A stretch of 64,000 nucleotides of DNA from Collinsella sp. (GCA_018376905.1 JAHAAK010000002.1:33078-97077); one strand, 5' to 3'. Shown: positions 48,619 through 57,836, counted from the stretch's first letter. Made by a program: numbers and translations. The notes: a model not told the origin generated them from the sequence alone.

Positions 48619-49557
48619 ATGACCCTCCAGCAGCTTCGTTTTCTGATCGCCGTGGCAGAGTCCGGCTCAATCAACGCCGCAGCTCAGCGCCTCTATACCG
48701 CTCAGTCCAACATCTCAAACGCCGTCAAAAGCCTGGAACAAGAGCTCCATCTGGAGATCTTTACGCGCTCCAGCCGCGGCGTCACGCTCACCAACGACGG
48801 CACCGAGCTTTTGGGCTATGCGCGCCAGGTCGTAGAGCAGGCCGACATGCTCGAGGCACGCTACGAGGACGGTGGCACCCCGCAAGCCCGCCTCGCCATT
48901 TCCGCCCAGCACTACGCCTTTTCGGTCGAGGCCTTTGTCAACGTAGTCGAGCGCTGCCGCGACAGCAAGTTCGAGTTCATCATGCGCGAGACCACCACAT
49001 CGCAGATCATCGATGACGTCCGTGCGTTTCGCAGCGATATCGGCATTCTGTATCTGGATGACTTTAACGCCCGCGTTCTGCAGAAGGCCTTCGCCGATGC
49101 CCGCGCAAGCTTCCATCCCCTCTTCGACGCGACGGTCCACGTCTTCGTTAGCGAGCGCCACCCGCTCGCACGCCGCCCGCAACTGTCCCTTGCCGACCTC
49201 ACGCCCTATACGCGCTACAGCTTTGAGCAGGGAACCTCAAACTCCTTCTATTACGCCGAGGAGCCGTTTAGCTACATCCCCTGCGATCGCAACATTCGAG
49301 TCTCTGACCGCGGCACGCTCACCAACCTGCTGATCACCTCGAACGGCTACACGCTCTCCACCGGCGTGCTCTCAAACGAAATGCAATGGGGCATGGCATC
49401 GATTCCACTGGCAGATGCCCCGACGATGCACGTAGGCTATATCATGCACGATGAACGCAAGCCCTCTCCCCTGTTGCAGCAATACCTCGACGAGCTCGAC
49501 CGCATCATCCAAGAAAACCAGCCATCTGAGGACAGGGTAGATATGGTAGATTGCTAG
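48619..49557 (+). CDS. LysR-family transcriptional regulator
   Basis: A 312-residue LTTR. The N-terminal HTH is MTLQQLRFLIAVAESGSINA then AQSNISNAVKSLEQEL; residues about 90-300 are the periplasmic-binding-like effector domain (HYAFSVEAFVNVVERC). It is encoded divergently from metY, which is the usual arrangement for a regulator of the neighbouring gene, so control of sulfur amino-acid synthesis is likely. A palindrome lies just upstream. Effector unknown; O-acetylserine or homoserine derivatives are used by related regulators. Confidence 0.87.
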   Translation: MTLQQLRFLIAVAESGSINAAAQRLYTAQSNISNAVKSLEQELHLEIFTRSSRGVTLTNDGTELLGYARQVVEQADMLEARYEDGGTPQARLAISAQHYAFSVEAFVNVVERCRDSKFEFIMRETTTSQIIDDVRAFRSDIGILYLDDFNARVLQKAFADARASFHPLFDATVHVFVSERHPLARRPQLSLADLTPYTRYSFEQGTSNSFYYAEEPFSYIPCDRNIRVSDRGTLTNLLITSNGYTLSTGVLSNEMQWGMASIPLADAPTMHVGYIMHDERKPSPLLQQYLDELDRIIQENQPSEDRVDMVDC

Positions 49558-49620
49558 CCCTCGGCGAACGCGGCGCTACAATGGTCACTCACACGAAACG
49601 TACCCAACGAAAGGAACCAT

Positions 49621-50106
49621 GTGAAGGTCATCATCTACACCGACGGCTCGGCCCGATCAAATCCGGGACGCGGCGGCTACGGCGCCGTGCTCAAATACAC
49701 CAACCCCGCCGGCAAGACCTTCACCTCCGAGCTTTCGCGCGGCTACGCCAAGACCACCAACAACCGCATGGAGCTCATGGCGGTCATCGTGGCGCTCGAG
49801 GCGCTTAACCGCCCCTGCGAGGTCGAGGTCCATTCCGATTCGCAGTACGTCGTCAACGCTTTCAATAAACACTGGATCGACGGCTGGAAAAAGCGCGGGT
49901 GGAAAACTGCCAACAAGCAGCCCGTCAAGAACCGCGACCTGTGGGAGCGCCTGCTTGCCGCCAAAAGCAAGCACAAGGTGGAGTTCATCTGGGTTAAGGG
50001 ACATGCCGGCCACGAGCTCAACGAGCGCTGCGATGAGCTCGCCACCACGGCAGCCGACGGCAGCAACCTCGATATCGACACCGGCTTTAACGAGAGCGAC
50101 CTGTAA
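49621..50106 (+). CDS. rnhA: Ribonuclease HI
   Basis: A 161-residue RNase H. The four acidic catalytic residues are visible in IYTDGSARSNPG, NNRMELMAV, VHSDSQYVVNA and ERCDELATT. The basic handle KKRGWKTANKQPVKN and the His of VKGHAGHELNE are also present. It degrades RNA in RNA-DNA hybrids. The start is a GTG at 49621 after AAAGGAACC. Length and motifs match E. coli RnhA closely. Confidence 0.95.
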   Translation: MKVIIYTDGSARSNPGRGGYGAVLKYTNPAGKTFTSELSRGYAKTTNNRMELMAVIVALEALNRPCEVEVHSDSQYVVNAFNKHWIDGWKKRGWKTANKQPVKNRDLWERLLAAKSKHKVEFIWVKGHAGHELNERCDELATTAADGSNLDIDTGFNESDL

Positions 50107-50179
50107 CGGCGTTTTCGCACGCTTTTGTGTCCTCCCGCGCTACACTCGTCCTGTAGGCCAAACAACGCAAGGGGGACAC

Positions 50180-51286
50180 ATGCTGCGTATCGCAACCATC
50201 GGCACGTCCATGATCACCGACGACTTTATTCAGGTCGTCAATGCCAACGACCAGGCCGTATTCGTAGGCACGCTCTCGCGCAATGCCGAGCGCGGCGCCG
50301 CCTTTACTGCCGAGCACGGCGGCGAGCGAAACTTTACGTCACTCGATGAGCTTGCGGCAGCCGCCGGCGTCGATGCCGTCTACATCGGCAGCCCCAATGC
50401 GCTCCATTACGAGCAGGCGCTCGCCTGCATCGCCGGTGGCAAGCACGTCATCGTCGAGAAACCCTTCTGCGCCACCGAAGCACAGGCGCTGGAAGTCTTC
50501 CGCGCTGCCGAGGCAGCAGGTGTCGTGGCCCTCGAGGCCATGCGTCCCCTCCACGATCCCGCCTTCCACGCCATCGAGGACGCCCTGGGCGAGATCGCCC
50601 CCATCCGCCGCGCCTCATTGCGCTTTGGCAAGTATTCCTCGCGCTACAACGAGATTCTCGCGGGACGCGCCACCAATATCTTCGACTGCAATATGGCATC
50701 GGGTTCCCTCATGGACATTGGCGTCTACACCGTCGAGCCCATGGTCGAGATTTTCGGCATGCCCTCCGGCCTTACGAGCATGACTACTCTGCTCGACCCC
50801 ACCACGCGACAGCTCACGCACGGCCCCATCGACGGCTGCGGTTCCATCCTCGCCAGCTACGGCGGTGGCCGCATCTCCGTCGAGCTCGCGCACTCCAAAA
50901 TTACGAATGACCTGCTGCCCTCGCAGATAGAAGGCGAGCGTGGCACTATCCAGATCGACCATCTGTCCACGCCCCGCAACGTCCGCATCGACTATCGCGG
51001 CGACGTCGTACGCGGCTCGGCGACCGAGGCGCCGCGCGAACAGGACGAGAACGGCCGCGTGCTCGACCTGCCCAAATCGAGCAACACTATGGAATACGAA
51101 CTCACAGACTTTATCACCGCCATCGGCGGCATCGATAACGTTAAGGAAGAGATTTGGGAGACCCCGGCAGGACGCCACGAGCTTGGCCACTACCGCGATG
51201 TCACGCTCGTCTCACTGCGTATCATGGATGCCGTGCGCCGGCAGGCCGGCATTACCTTCCCGGCCGACGCAGGCAAGCAGGCATAG
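50180..51286 (+). CDS. Gfo/Idh/MocA-family oxidoreductase
   Basis: A 368-residue NAD(P)-binding enzyme. It starts MLRIATIGTSMITDDF with a variant of the glycine loop, has YIGSPNALHYEQALACIAGG with the nucleotide site, VEKPFCATEAQAL with Glu-Lys-Pro, and the substrate-domain block MASGSLMDIGVYTVEPM. The family oxidises sugars and related polyols. AGGGGGAC precedes the ATG. It is followed 2 bases later by the acylphosphatase gene. Confidence 0.87.
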   Translation: MLRIATIGTSMITDDFIQVVNANDQAVFVGTLSRNAERGAAFTAEHGGERNFTSLDELAAAAGVDAVYIGSPNALHYEQALACIAGGKHVIVEKPFCATEAQALEVFRAAEAAGVVALEAMRPLHDPAFHAIEDALGEIAPIRRASLRFGKYSSRYNEILAGRATNIFDCNMASGSLMDIGVYTVEPMVEIFGMPSGLTSMTTLLDPTTRQLTHGPIDGCGSILASYGGGRISVELAHSKITNDLLPSQIEGERGTIQIDHLSTPRNVRIDYRGDVVRGSATEAPREQDENGRVLDLPKSSNTMEYELTDFITAIGGIDNVKEEIWETPAGRHELGHYRDVTLVSLRIMDAVRRQAGITFPADAGKQA

Positions 51287-51288
51287 CG

Positions 51289-51699
51289 ATGGGCCTCTTC
51301 GATACGTTCTTCTCCAGCGTCACCGGCGGCAGTCGAGAGCCTCAAAAACCATCAAACGTCGAGCTCGAGTTGCGCCGCAGGCTTACCGTACTCGCAAGCG
51401 ACGAGGCCACTCAAGACACTCCCCTGCGCTATTTCCTGCGCTGGGCGGGGCAAGTCCAAGGCGTTGGTTTTCGCTTTACCAACACCAACCTCGCACAGGC
51501 ACGCGCACTCACCGGCTGGGTGCGTAACATGGAAGACGGCTCAGTCGAGATGGAGATACAGGGAGCTCCGGCAAACGTCCTATCTCATCTCGAGGCGCTT
51601 CATGCCTCCTATGAGCGCATGGGAACGCGTTTTCGCCTCGTAGACGCCCAGGCCCGAGCCCCACTTGCCAATGAAGACGGTTTCAGTCCTCATTATTAG
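51289..51699 (+). CDS. Acylphosphatase-domain protein
   Basis: A 136-residue protein with a 45-residue N-terminal extension and then an acylphosphatase fold. The active site is complete: Arg in GQVQGVGFRFT and Asn in GWVRNMEDGSVEME. Acylphosphatases hydrolyse acyl phosphates such as acetyl phosphate. The ATG at 51289 lies 2 bases after the preceding stop, so the gene is probably translated by coupling; its own ribosome site is weak. Confidence 0.85.
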   Translation: MGLFDTFFSSVTGGSREPQKPSNVELELRRRLTVLASDEATQDTPLRYFLRWAGQVQGVGFRFTNTNLAQARALTGWVRNMEDGSVEMEIQGAPANVLSHLEALHASYERMGTRFRLVDAQARAPLANEDGFSPHY

Positions 51700-51760
51700 T
51701 ATTGTGTGCTAAATACGGTATCATTTACCTACGACCGTTAATAGAAAAGAGGCGAGGCGC

Positions 51761-52141
51761 ATGGCGGTGCAAAGAAGGAATACCAAGCAGCGAAAGCTGG
51801 TTCTTGACGCCGTGCGCCAAAGCCATAACCATCCCACCGCCGACGAAATCTACAACGTCGTGCGCGAACAGGATGACAAAATCAGCCGCGGTACGGTCTA
51901 CCGCAATCTCAATCTCTTGGCCAACGCCGGCGAAATCCTCTCCATCAAGACGCCGGGCGGCAGCCGCTTCGATCGCACGATCGAGCCGCATGCGCATATC
52001 ATCTGCACCTCGTGCAGCCGCGTCATCGACGTACCGCTCCCCTTCGATGCACAGCTCGACGCCAAAGCATCCGAGCAAATCGGCTGGCACGTCACGTCGC
52101 ACTACACCATCTTCGAGGGTCTCTGCCCCGATTGCCGGTAG
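51761..52141 (+). CDS. Fur/PerR-family metalloregulator
   Basis: A 126-residue regulator. The winged helix covers residues 1-75 (HPTADEIYNVVRE, ISRGTVYRNLNLLANAG). The metal-sensing half has HAHIICTSCS with Cys82/Cys85 and a second pair Cys122/Cys125, giving the structural zinc site. His77 and His79 are candidate sensing ligands. The short length favours PerR over Fur or Zur, but the sensing metal cannot be fixed by sight. No target operon is adjacent. GAGGCGAGG lies upstream of the ATG. Confidence 0.87.
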   Translation: MAVQRRNTKQRKLVLDAVRQSHNHPTADEIYNVVREQDDKISRGTVYRNLNLLANAGEILSIKTPGGSRFDRTIEPHAHIICTSCSRVIDVPLPFDAQLDAKASEQIGWHVTSHYTIFEGLCPDCR

Positions 52142-52218
52142 ACGTTTGGAACATGCCTTAAAATCCACCTTTCCGCACTTTGCAGCAAGAAGTAGATTTC
52201 TAGACATGCCCCAAATGT

Positions 52219-53016
52219 TTACTCAGCAAGTAGACGGCGCAGTTCTTCTTCGACCGTGCGCACGTAACGGACGCGGTCGTTGACGCCACGCATGGTGGGG
52301 TTGCAGCTCTCCATCAGATAGGGATGGCCCACGACGTTGAGCATGTCGCGATCGTTCTCATTGTCGCCAAAAGCCATCATCTCATCGGGCGAAATACCCA
52401 GGGCACGACCGTAATCGGCAAGCGCGGAGCCCTTGCCCGAACCGAAACCGATCAAGTCCGTCCATGCGGTTCCCGACGTCATCACTTCGACACGATCGCT
52501 AAAGAGGCGCTCGAAATACTCCCGGGCTGCCGGATAATCCACCTCGGGCGTCTGGAAGCCAATCTTAATGACATCCTCGTCGATGTCCTCGGGACGGTCG
52601 ACCACCGCCACATCGCAGTGGACCACATAGCGCAAATGGTCGACGAACGCATCGTTACCGCTCATGGCGTAGATGTGCCCCTCACACGAAAGGGTCACGT
52701 CGGTATGGGGATACGCAACCACGGCATTCGCGATAGCCATAGCAAGGCTACGCTCCATAGAGCGCTTGACAACGGCACGCCCCTCGCTCATCACCAGGGT
52801 TCCGTTTTCGCATACATAGGTGAGCTCATCGGCCACCGGGGCAAACAGGTAGCGCAAGCTCGCATATTGACGGCCACTCGCCGGCATAAACACGATACCG
52901 CGACGATGCAGCTCATCGATAAGCTCAAAGGCCTCGGAACGCAGCTCGCGCTCCCCCGGATGCAGCAACGTGCCGTCCAAATCGCATGCAATCAGTTTGA
53001 TTCCCTCAAGACCCAT
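52219..53016 (-). CDS. Cof-type HAD-IIB hydrolase
   Basis: A 265-residue phosphatase with motif I ACDLDGTLLHPG, motif II MPASGRQYAS, a C2 cap from about 80 to 180, motif III Lys in GSGKGSALADYG, and motif IV AFGDNENDRDMLNVVG. It is related to the other Cof protein at 23927-24769 but not a near duplicate. Substrate is unknown. The ATG at 53016 has GGGGAAG upstream. Confidence 0.85.
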   Translation of the reverse strand: MGLEGIKLIACDLDGTLLHPGERELRSEAFELIDELHRRGIVFMPASGRQYASLRYLFAPVADELTYVCENGTLVMSEGRAVVKRSMERSLAMAIANAVVAYPHTDVTLSCEGHIYAMSGNDAFVDHLRYVVHCDVAVVDRPEDIDEDVIKIGFQTPEVDYPAAREYFERLFSDRVEVMTSGTAWTDLIGFGSGKGSALADYGRALGISPDEMMAFGDNENDRDMLNVVGHPYLMESCNPTMRGVNDRVRYVRTVEEELRRLLAE

Positions 53017-53098
53017 ATGCTTCCCCAAAGCCTCCTATCAACAGCAAGACGGACCTTGATTGGTCGCCCCTCAAAGCCCATCTTGCGCATACGCGCGC

Positions 53099-53677
53099 TT
53101 AGCCACGCACCTTTTTTACGATGGTAAAGTCTGGAGCCATGCTCACGACGACCTCCGCCGCACTCGACGCAAAGCGCCGGCTGGCATCGAGCTCGCGTGT
53201 GACCACCGAGAGCCGAACACCCTCGACACCCCGGAGCATGCGGCCCAAAACAGGCTGCACCGGCGTATACATGCGCACGGTATGCTCGTCCGAGTCGCCT
53301 CGGAAGAGCGGCGCATGCATGTTGCCGATCTCCCAGCACGAATGCGCGAGCGCAATCGGGTCCATGCGGTCAACTTCGACCAAATAAACCTCGGCGCTGC
53401 GCAAGCGCACGACAACTGCCACGGGCACCATGCCCGAACGGTCGATGGCGAGCACGTCGCCATCGGCAAGACGACCGCCGTCGGCAGTATCCAGCCGAAC
53501 ATCGATCGTGCGCCCCAGCTCCGTCACGCCCGCAAACGCGCATACATCAGCCTGATCCCAATCGAGCAGTAGCTCGTCAACTTCAAAGACGCCGCCCAAC
53601 TTCCGGCGAAGCAGGAGTTCATAGGACGAATCGTTGAGATTTCCCAAGCATGTCGTCGAAACCAAGCGTTCAGGCAT
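53099..53677 (-). CDS. UreE-like metallochaperone-domain protein
   Basis: A 192-residue protein. Residues about 35-160 follow UreE: a beta-barrel N-terminal domain (DVLAIDRSGMVPVAVVVRLR), the linker EVDRMDPIALAHSCWEIGNMHAP containing the conserved Asn-x-His, and a C-terminal ferredoxin-like part with VLGRMLRGVEG. UreE delivers nickel to urease. No urease structural or accessory genes are present here, so the protein may serve another nickel enzyme or have lost the role. It lies 4 bases after slyD, whose homologues also handle nickel. Confidence 0.6.
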   Translation of the reverse strand: MPERLVSTTCLGNLNDSSYELLLRRKLGGVFEVDELLLDWDQADVCAFAGVTELGRTIDVRLDTADGGRLADGDVLAIDRSGMVPVAVVVRLRSAEVYLVEVDRMDPIALAHSCWEIGNMHAPLFRGDSDEHTVRMYTPVQPVLGRMLRGVEGVRLSVVTRELDASRRFASSAAEVVVSMAPDFTIVKKVRG

Positions 53678-53680
53678 ACT

Positions 53681-54109
53681 CTAACCCTCGACCTCGACGA
53701 GCTCGATATCAAAGTTGAGATCCTTGCCGGCAAGCTCGTGGTTGGCATCGAGCGTCACGGCCTCGGGCGTCACGTCAATGACGACGGCGGGGACAGGCAT
53801 GCCGCTCGGCGTGGACAGGAAGAGCTTCATGCCCTTCTCGATCTGCTCGATGTTGGGAACCTGCTCGGCCGGGAAGGTAATAACCATCTCGGGATTGTGC
53901 TCGCCGTAGGCATCGGCAGCCGGGATGTGCACGGTCTTCTTCTCGCCCACCTGCATGTCGACAACAGCGGCGTCGAAGCCCTTGATCATCTGACCGGCGC
54001 CGCAGGTGAACTCCAGCGGCTCGCCGCGATCGTAGGAGCTATCGAACTGCGTGCCATCATCGAGCGTGCCGCGATAATGGGTCTTGACCTTCTTGCCCTG
54101 GTTGGACAT
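53681..54109 (-). CDS. slyD: SlyD-type FKBP peptidyl-prolyl isomerase
   Basis: A 142-residue FKBP. The isomerase part is VKTHYRGTLDDGTQFDSSYDRG; the inserted IF domain lies at about 65-125 with the chaperone patch PAADAYGEHNPEMV and FPAEQV; DANHELAGKDLNFDIELV closes the fold. The metal-binding His-rich tail of E. coli SlyD is absent. It assists protein folding and metal-enzyme maturation. The ATG at 54109 follows ACGGAGG. It is cotranscribed with the UreE-like gene. Confidence 0.9.
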   Translation of the reverse strand: MSNQGKKVKTHYRGTLDDGTQFDSSYDRGEPLEFTCGAGQMIKGFDAAVVDMQVGEKKTVHIPAADAYGEHNPEMVITFPAEQVPNIEQIEKGMKLFLSTPSGMPVPAVVIDVTPEAVTLDANHELAGKDLNFDIELVEVEG

Positions 54110-54229
54110 GGTAACCTCCGTAATAAGGGCGGCGCACAACGCGGGCCGCCATGAACATATGGCGCTAACTATACCCTAGTCATACAATTCAATGACAGTT
54201 TGCAAAGAAACGCTGCAACCGGAGGAACC

Positions 54230-55243
54230 ATGGCATATCCCGTATTTGACCTTCACTGCGACACCGCTGACCGCATCGGCTGGGCCACACTCGATCTCGA
54301 CCTGCGCTTTACCGCCGGCACCGACGGTTATTTCCCCGGCGACGAAACACATCCGCAAGATTTCGATCTCATCGAGGGCAACGCCTGCGCCATCTCGCTC
54401 GCAAAGATTGGCAACACGCCGTGGGCACAGTGCTTCGCCACGTTTGTCCCCGACGAGATTCCCACCGCCCACGCCGCGCGCTTCCAGGCGCAGATCATGG
54501 CGCATATGAGCGGCCAGGCAATGCTCAACCACGACCGCATGGTCAACGTACGCAGCGCCGCAGACATTCGCCCCGCGCTCAAGGACGGCAAGGTCGCTTG
54601 CATCAACACCATCGAAAACGCCACGTTCTTTGCCGAGGACCCCGCGCTGATCGAGGTGCTCAAGAGCTTGGGCGTGCTTATGTCGTCACTCAGCTGGAAC
54701 GCGCAGGGACCGCTCGCGAGCGGGCACGATACCCACGCCGGCCTCACCGCTGCCGGCATCGAGGCACTTACGCAGATGGAGCACGCCGGCATGGTACTCG
54801 ACGTCTCCCACCTCAACGATGAGTGCTTTGACGAGGTTGTCGCCCGTGCCACGCGCCCCTTCGTCGCCAGCCACTCCAACTCCCGCGCAGTTTGCGGCGT
54901 TAAGCGCAACCTTACCGACGACCAGTTCCGCACCATTCGCGACACGGGTGGCATCGTCGGCCTCAACTACTGCAGCGAGTTCCTTTCCAACGACGCAACC
55001 GACAAGACCGCCGCAGACGTCACCTTCGACCAGCTGGCGGCACATATCGAGCACTGGCTCGACCTGGGCGGCGAGGACGTCATCGCACTCGGCGGCGACT
55101 GGGACGGAGCCACGGTGCCCGCTTTCCTCTCCGATGCCAGCAAGATGCCCGAGTTCCAGAACATGCTCTCCAAGCACTTTGGCAAGACCGTGATGCAGAA
55201 GCTCTGCAGCGATAATGCGCTTGCCTTCTTTGAGCGTTATTAA
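54230..55243 (+). CDS. Membrane dipeptidase (peptidase family M19)
   Basis: A 337-residue zinc dipeptidase. It opens FDLHCDTADRIG with the first metal ligands, has MVLDVSHLNDECFDE and VASHSNSRAVCGVKRNL with the bridging His/Asp segment, and ends with DVIALGGDWDG. M19 enzymes cleave dipeptides, including D-containing ones. It has no signal peptide, so it acts inside the cell despite the family name. GGAGGAACC precedes the ATG at 54230. Confidence 0.9.
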   Translation: MAYPVFDLHCDTADRIGWATLDLDLRFTAGTDGYFPGDETHPQDFDLIEGNACAISLAKIGNTPWAQCFATFVPDEIPTAHAARFQAQIMAHMSGQAMLNHDRMVNVRSAADIRPALKDGKVACINTIENATFFAEDPALIEVLKSLGVLMSSLSWNAQGPLASGHDTHAGLTAAGIEALTQMEHAGMVLDVSHLNDECFDEVVARATRPFVASHSNSRAVCGVKRNLTDDQFRTIRDTGGIVGLNYCSEFLSNDATDKTAADVTFDQLAAHIEHWLDLGGEDVIALGGDWDGATVPAFLSDASKMPEFQNMLSKHFGKTVMQKLCSDNALAFFERY

Positions 55244-55259
55244 TATCACGTCCCTTGAG

Positions 55260-55295
55260 CGGGCCGGCATGCCGAACGGTCGACATGCCGGCCCG
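55260..55295. promoter_or_regulatory. Perfect 12-bp hairpin between dipeptidase and YgjP-like genes
   Basis: CGGGCCGGCATG (55260-55271) pairs exactly with CATGCCGGCCCG (55284-55295). No T run follows, so it is not a standard terminator; it may limit readthrough or stabilise the upstream mRNA. Confidence 0.55.
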
Positions 55296-55317
55296 TCCCC
55301 AACCTGAAGGACCGCTT

Positions 55318-56103
55318 TTGACGCAGCAATTTACGATTACCGTATCCCGACCGGATGGCACATCCATCCCCGTCGTCGTTACCAAAAAGCGCGTCAAGAA
55401 CTTCAACCTACGCGTCACATCGAGCGGTGAGGTCCACGCCAGCGCACCGCTCGGCGCCAGCCGCGAGCGTATCGAAGCGTTTGTGAAGCGCAACAGCACC
55501 TGGATTATCGGTCGACTTGCCCAGCGCGAGCAACATCAGGCGACGGCACAAGAGCCGCTCAGCCCCTCGTCCATCATTGCACTTTGGGGCATGCCCATCA
55601 CGGTACAGGACGCACTCGATCACAACTTTGCGTCACCCGCACCGCGACCCAAGCAGGCCACCTTCGCAAGCTTTATGGGTGCCGACAAATCGGACGAACG
55701 CCTACAGGCCAAGCGGTACGCAATCCTCGACGGCCTAACGTCCGATGAGCTCCAAGCCCACATCGACCAGCTCTATGCCTCCGAGGTCACCACAGCGCTG
55801 CGCGATATGGTGCATGCGTACGAAATCGCAATGGGCGTCAACGTGGCCCGCATTTCCGTACGCAGCATGAAAACGCGTTGGGGCTCATGCACACCTAAAT
55901 CCGGCGCTATTCGCATCGCGCGCGAGCTCGCCGCCTACCCCGTCGAATGCCTCGACATGGTTGTCGCCCACGAGCTCGTCCACTTGCTCGAGCCAAGCCA
56001 CAATCAGCGGTTTCACGCCCTGCTCGACACGTACTGCCCCAACAATAGAGCCCTGTCGCAGCGGCTCAAGCAGCCACCCTCAACAAGCTCTAGCGTCGAC
56101 TAG
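55318..56103 (+). CDS. YgjP-like metallopeptidase (M48/DUF45 family)
   Basis: A 261-residue protein with the zinc motif VVAHELVHLLEPSH (HExxH, then second His in NQRFH) near residues 215-235. The N-terminal half has the family pattern KRVKNFNLRVTSSGEVHASAPLGA; MKTRWGSCTPKSGAIRI precedes the zinc site. The start is a TTG at 55318 with GAAGGACC upstream; no ATG fits. Substrate is unknown. Its stop overlaps the stop of the convergent folB gene. Confidence 0.83.
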   Translation: MTQQFTITVSRPDGTSIPVVVTKKRVKNFNLRVTSSGEVHASAPLGASRERIEAFVKRNSTWIIGRLAQREQHQATAQEPLSPSSIIALWGMPITVQDALDHNFASPAPRPKQATFASFMGADKSDERLQAKRYAILDGLTSDELQAHIDQLYASEVTTALRDMVHAYEIAMGVNVARISVRSMKTRWGSCTPKSGAIRIARELAAYPVECLDMVVAHELVHLLEPSHNQRFHALLDTYCPNNRALSQRLKQPPSTSSSVD

Positions 56104-56585
56104 CGCACGCGCTCGATCTCGACGCCGCAGCTTGCCAGGGGAAGACCGACGGGCGCCCACGGCTTATCGAGCTTTATGCGCACACCAAGCAGCAAGGGAT
56201 AACGACGCAACAGCATCTGGGCCACACCCTCGGCTGCCGCCTCGATAAGTTTAAACGTATGCTCGCGCAGATACCCATCGACATCGTGGCACACCGAGCC
56301 GTAGTCAATCGAGGCGTCCAGGTTATCGTGCTCCCCCGCTGCACGCAGGTCGGCATAGAGCACCAAGGACACGATGAACTTCTGGCCCAGCGCGTTCTCT
56401 TCGGGATACACGCCGTGGTTGGCAAAGACCTCGAGACCGTCGATAGTAATGCGGTCAGCATGGCGCAGATCGTCATAGCTCACGTGGGGAACCGCCGTTG
56501 CGGTGGATATTTCGCCCCTTCCACGGCGGGCGAGCTCGGCGCCTTCAGTCTTGGTTGCATTCTCGGGCAGTTTCTTGTTGCTCAT
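56100..56585 (-). CDS. folB: Dihydroneopterin aldolase
   Basis: A 161-residue FolB in folate synthesis. Residues about 40-160 contain RITIDGLEVFANHGVYPEE, LDASIDYGSVCHDVDG (with the substrate Glu/Tyr region), LIEAAAEGVAQMLL with the conserved Glu, and RIKLDKPWAPVGLPL with catalytic Lys. The first 38 residues are a polar extension absent from most FolB proteins. It is the last gene of a minus-strand group that includes folE, so two folate genes are clustered. Confidence 0.9.
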   Translation of the reverse strand: MSNKKLPENATKTEGAELARRGRGEISTATAVPHVSYDDLRHADRITIDGLEVFANHGVYPEENALGQKFIVSLVLYADLRAAGEHDNLDASIDYGSVCHDVDGYLREHTFKLIEAAAEGVAQMLLRRYPLLLGVRIKLDKPWAPVGLPLASCGVEIERVR

Positions 56586-56628
56586 CGCGATCGTCTCCTT
56601 CGTTTAGAACCCCGACCGCGTAAACTAA

Positions 56629-57210
56629 CTACACGCGAATCGACAGGTTCTTTTTATCATCGCTCCAGTTGCAAGCATTGCGCGCGGGGCATGCAAAGCA
56701 GGCGCGCGACGCTTTGTCGGCTGCATAGAGCAGGCGCTCGAGCGGTTGGCTGTTCACGCGCAGCTTTCGATGGCCCAGAATGGCCGTCTTAATGGCTGCG
56801 GCATCGGCCGGCTCAAACGCTACGTCATCGGGCATGCCGCCGAGAATCGCATCAGCGACGCGTTCGCTTGCAACATCATGGGATATACCCGATTCGTACT
56901 GTTCATCTTTGCCGATATCGTGAAGAAGTGCCGTGGCGTAGATGACCTCGCGGTCAAATTCGAGATCTTCCTCGAGATTCTTAATCCACATAATACGAGC
57001 GACATCCAGCAGGTGGTCAATACCGTGGCGGCAGAAGATGCGCCCCGATTCCAACTGTGCAATGTTGCCCAGGTGCCGCCGGAACAGGCCGTTGGCACAG
57101 ATGTAATCGATACGAGGCATGACGCCAAAAGGCGCCAGGCCCGAAGCCATAAAACCGCGACGCGGCGTTCCCTCGTCAGTATTCGATGTAAAGTCGTTGA
57201 CGACTCTCAT
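56629..57210 (-). CDS. HD-domain phosphohydrolase
   Basis: A 193-residue HD-superfamily protein. Metal ligands are in CRHGIDHLLDVARI, ALLHDIGKDEQYESGISHD, and later LGHRKLR and ADKASR. The C-terminus has CFACPARNACNWS, a Cys-rich end typical of clostridial and actinobacterial members. Substrate unknown; a nucleotide is likely. It lies between folE and folB with gaps of 2 and 43 bases, so it might act on a pterin or nucleotide intermediate; that is inference. Confidence 0.8.
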   Translation of the reverse strand: MRVVNDFTSNTDEGTPRRGFMASGLAPFGVMPRIDYICANGLFRRHLGNIAQLESGRIFCRHGIDHLLDVARIMWIKNLEEDLEFDREVIYATALLHDIGKDEQYESGISHDVASERVADAILGGMPDDVAFEPADAAAIKTAILGHRKLRVNSQPLERLLYAADKASRACFACPARNACNWSDDKKNLSIRV

Positions 57211-57212
57211 AG

Positions 57213-57770
57213 TTAGCGTCCCAGCATCCTAAAGAATCGCTCCTCGAGCGACGGATCGGCCTCAAAGACGCCGCGACGAGCGAGCGTCACGGTCTTGGTG
57301 CCAGGCTTTTGCACGCCGCGCATGGTCATGCACATATGCTCGGCTTCCATGAGCACAATCGCTCCCTGGGGAGCGAGATACTCCATGAGGGTATCGGCAA
57401 CCTGTGCACACAGCTGCTCCTGCAGCTGCAGACGACGGGCATAGACCTCAACCGTGCGGGCAAGCTTAGAAAGCCCTGCGACACGGCCGTTGGGGATATA
57501 GCCAATGGCAGCCTTGCCGTAAAACGGCAGCAGATGATGCTCGCACAGCGAGTAAAACGTAATGTCGCGCTCGATAACCAAATCGTTCGAAGCGACGGCA
57601 AAGGTTTTAGACAGGTGTTCCTCGGCACTCTGGTCCATACCGCCGGCGATCTCACCATACATACGGGCAACGCGCGCCGGGGTCTCCAGCAGGCCCTCAC
57701 GAGTTGGATCCTCGCCTATGCCCTCAAGCAATAGCTTAATGGCGGCCTCGACTTTTTCCTGATCGACCAT
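57213..57770 (-). CDS. folE: GTP cyclohydrolase I
   Basis: A 185-residue FolE, converting GTP to dihydroneopterin triphosphate, first step of folate synthesis. The zinc and catalytic motifs are FYSLCEHHLLPFYGKA, GYIPNGRVAGLSKLAR, RLQLQEQLCAQVADTL and AEHMCMTMRGVQKPGT. The ATG at 57770 has GAGGCCC upstream. It is followed by the HD gene after 2 bases and preceded by nrdG, so deoxynucleotide and folate genes are linked. Confidence 0.93.
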   Translation of the reverse strand: MVDQEKVEAAIKLLLEGIGEDPTREGLLETPARVARMYGEIAGGMDQSAEEHLSKTFAVASNDLVIERDITFYSLCEHHLLPFYGKAAIGYIPNGRVAGLSKLARTVEVYARRLQLQEQLCAQVADTLMEYLAPQGAIVLMEAEHMCMTMRGVQKPGTKTVTLARRGVFEADPSLEERFFRMLGR

Positions 57771-57836
57771 CTGGGCCTCACTTTTCCGATTTTGCGTTCG
57801 CGCTATGGTACCACGCCCTCCGGCATCGGCCACAAG

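Noticed and set aside
55260..55295. Hairpin as a Rho-independent terminator
   Set aside because: The stem is perfect but no T run follows on either strand.
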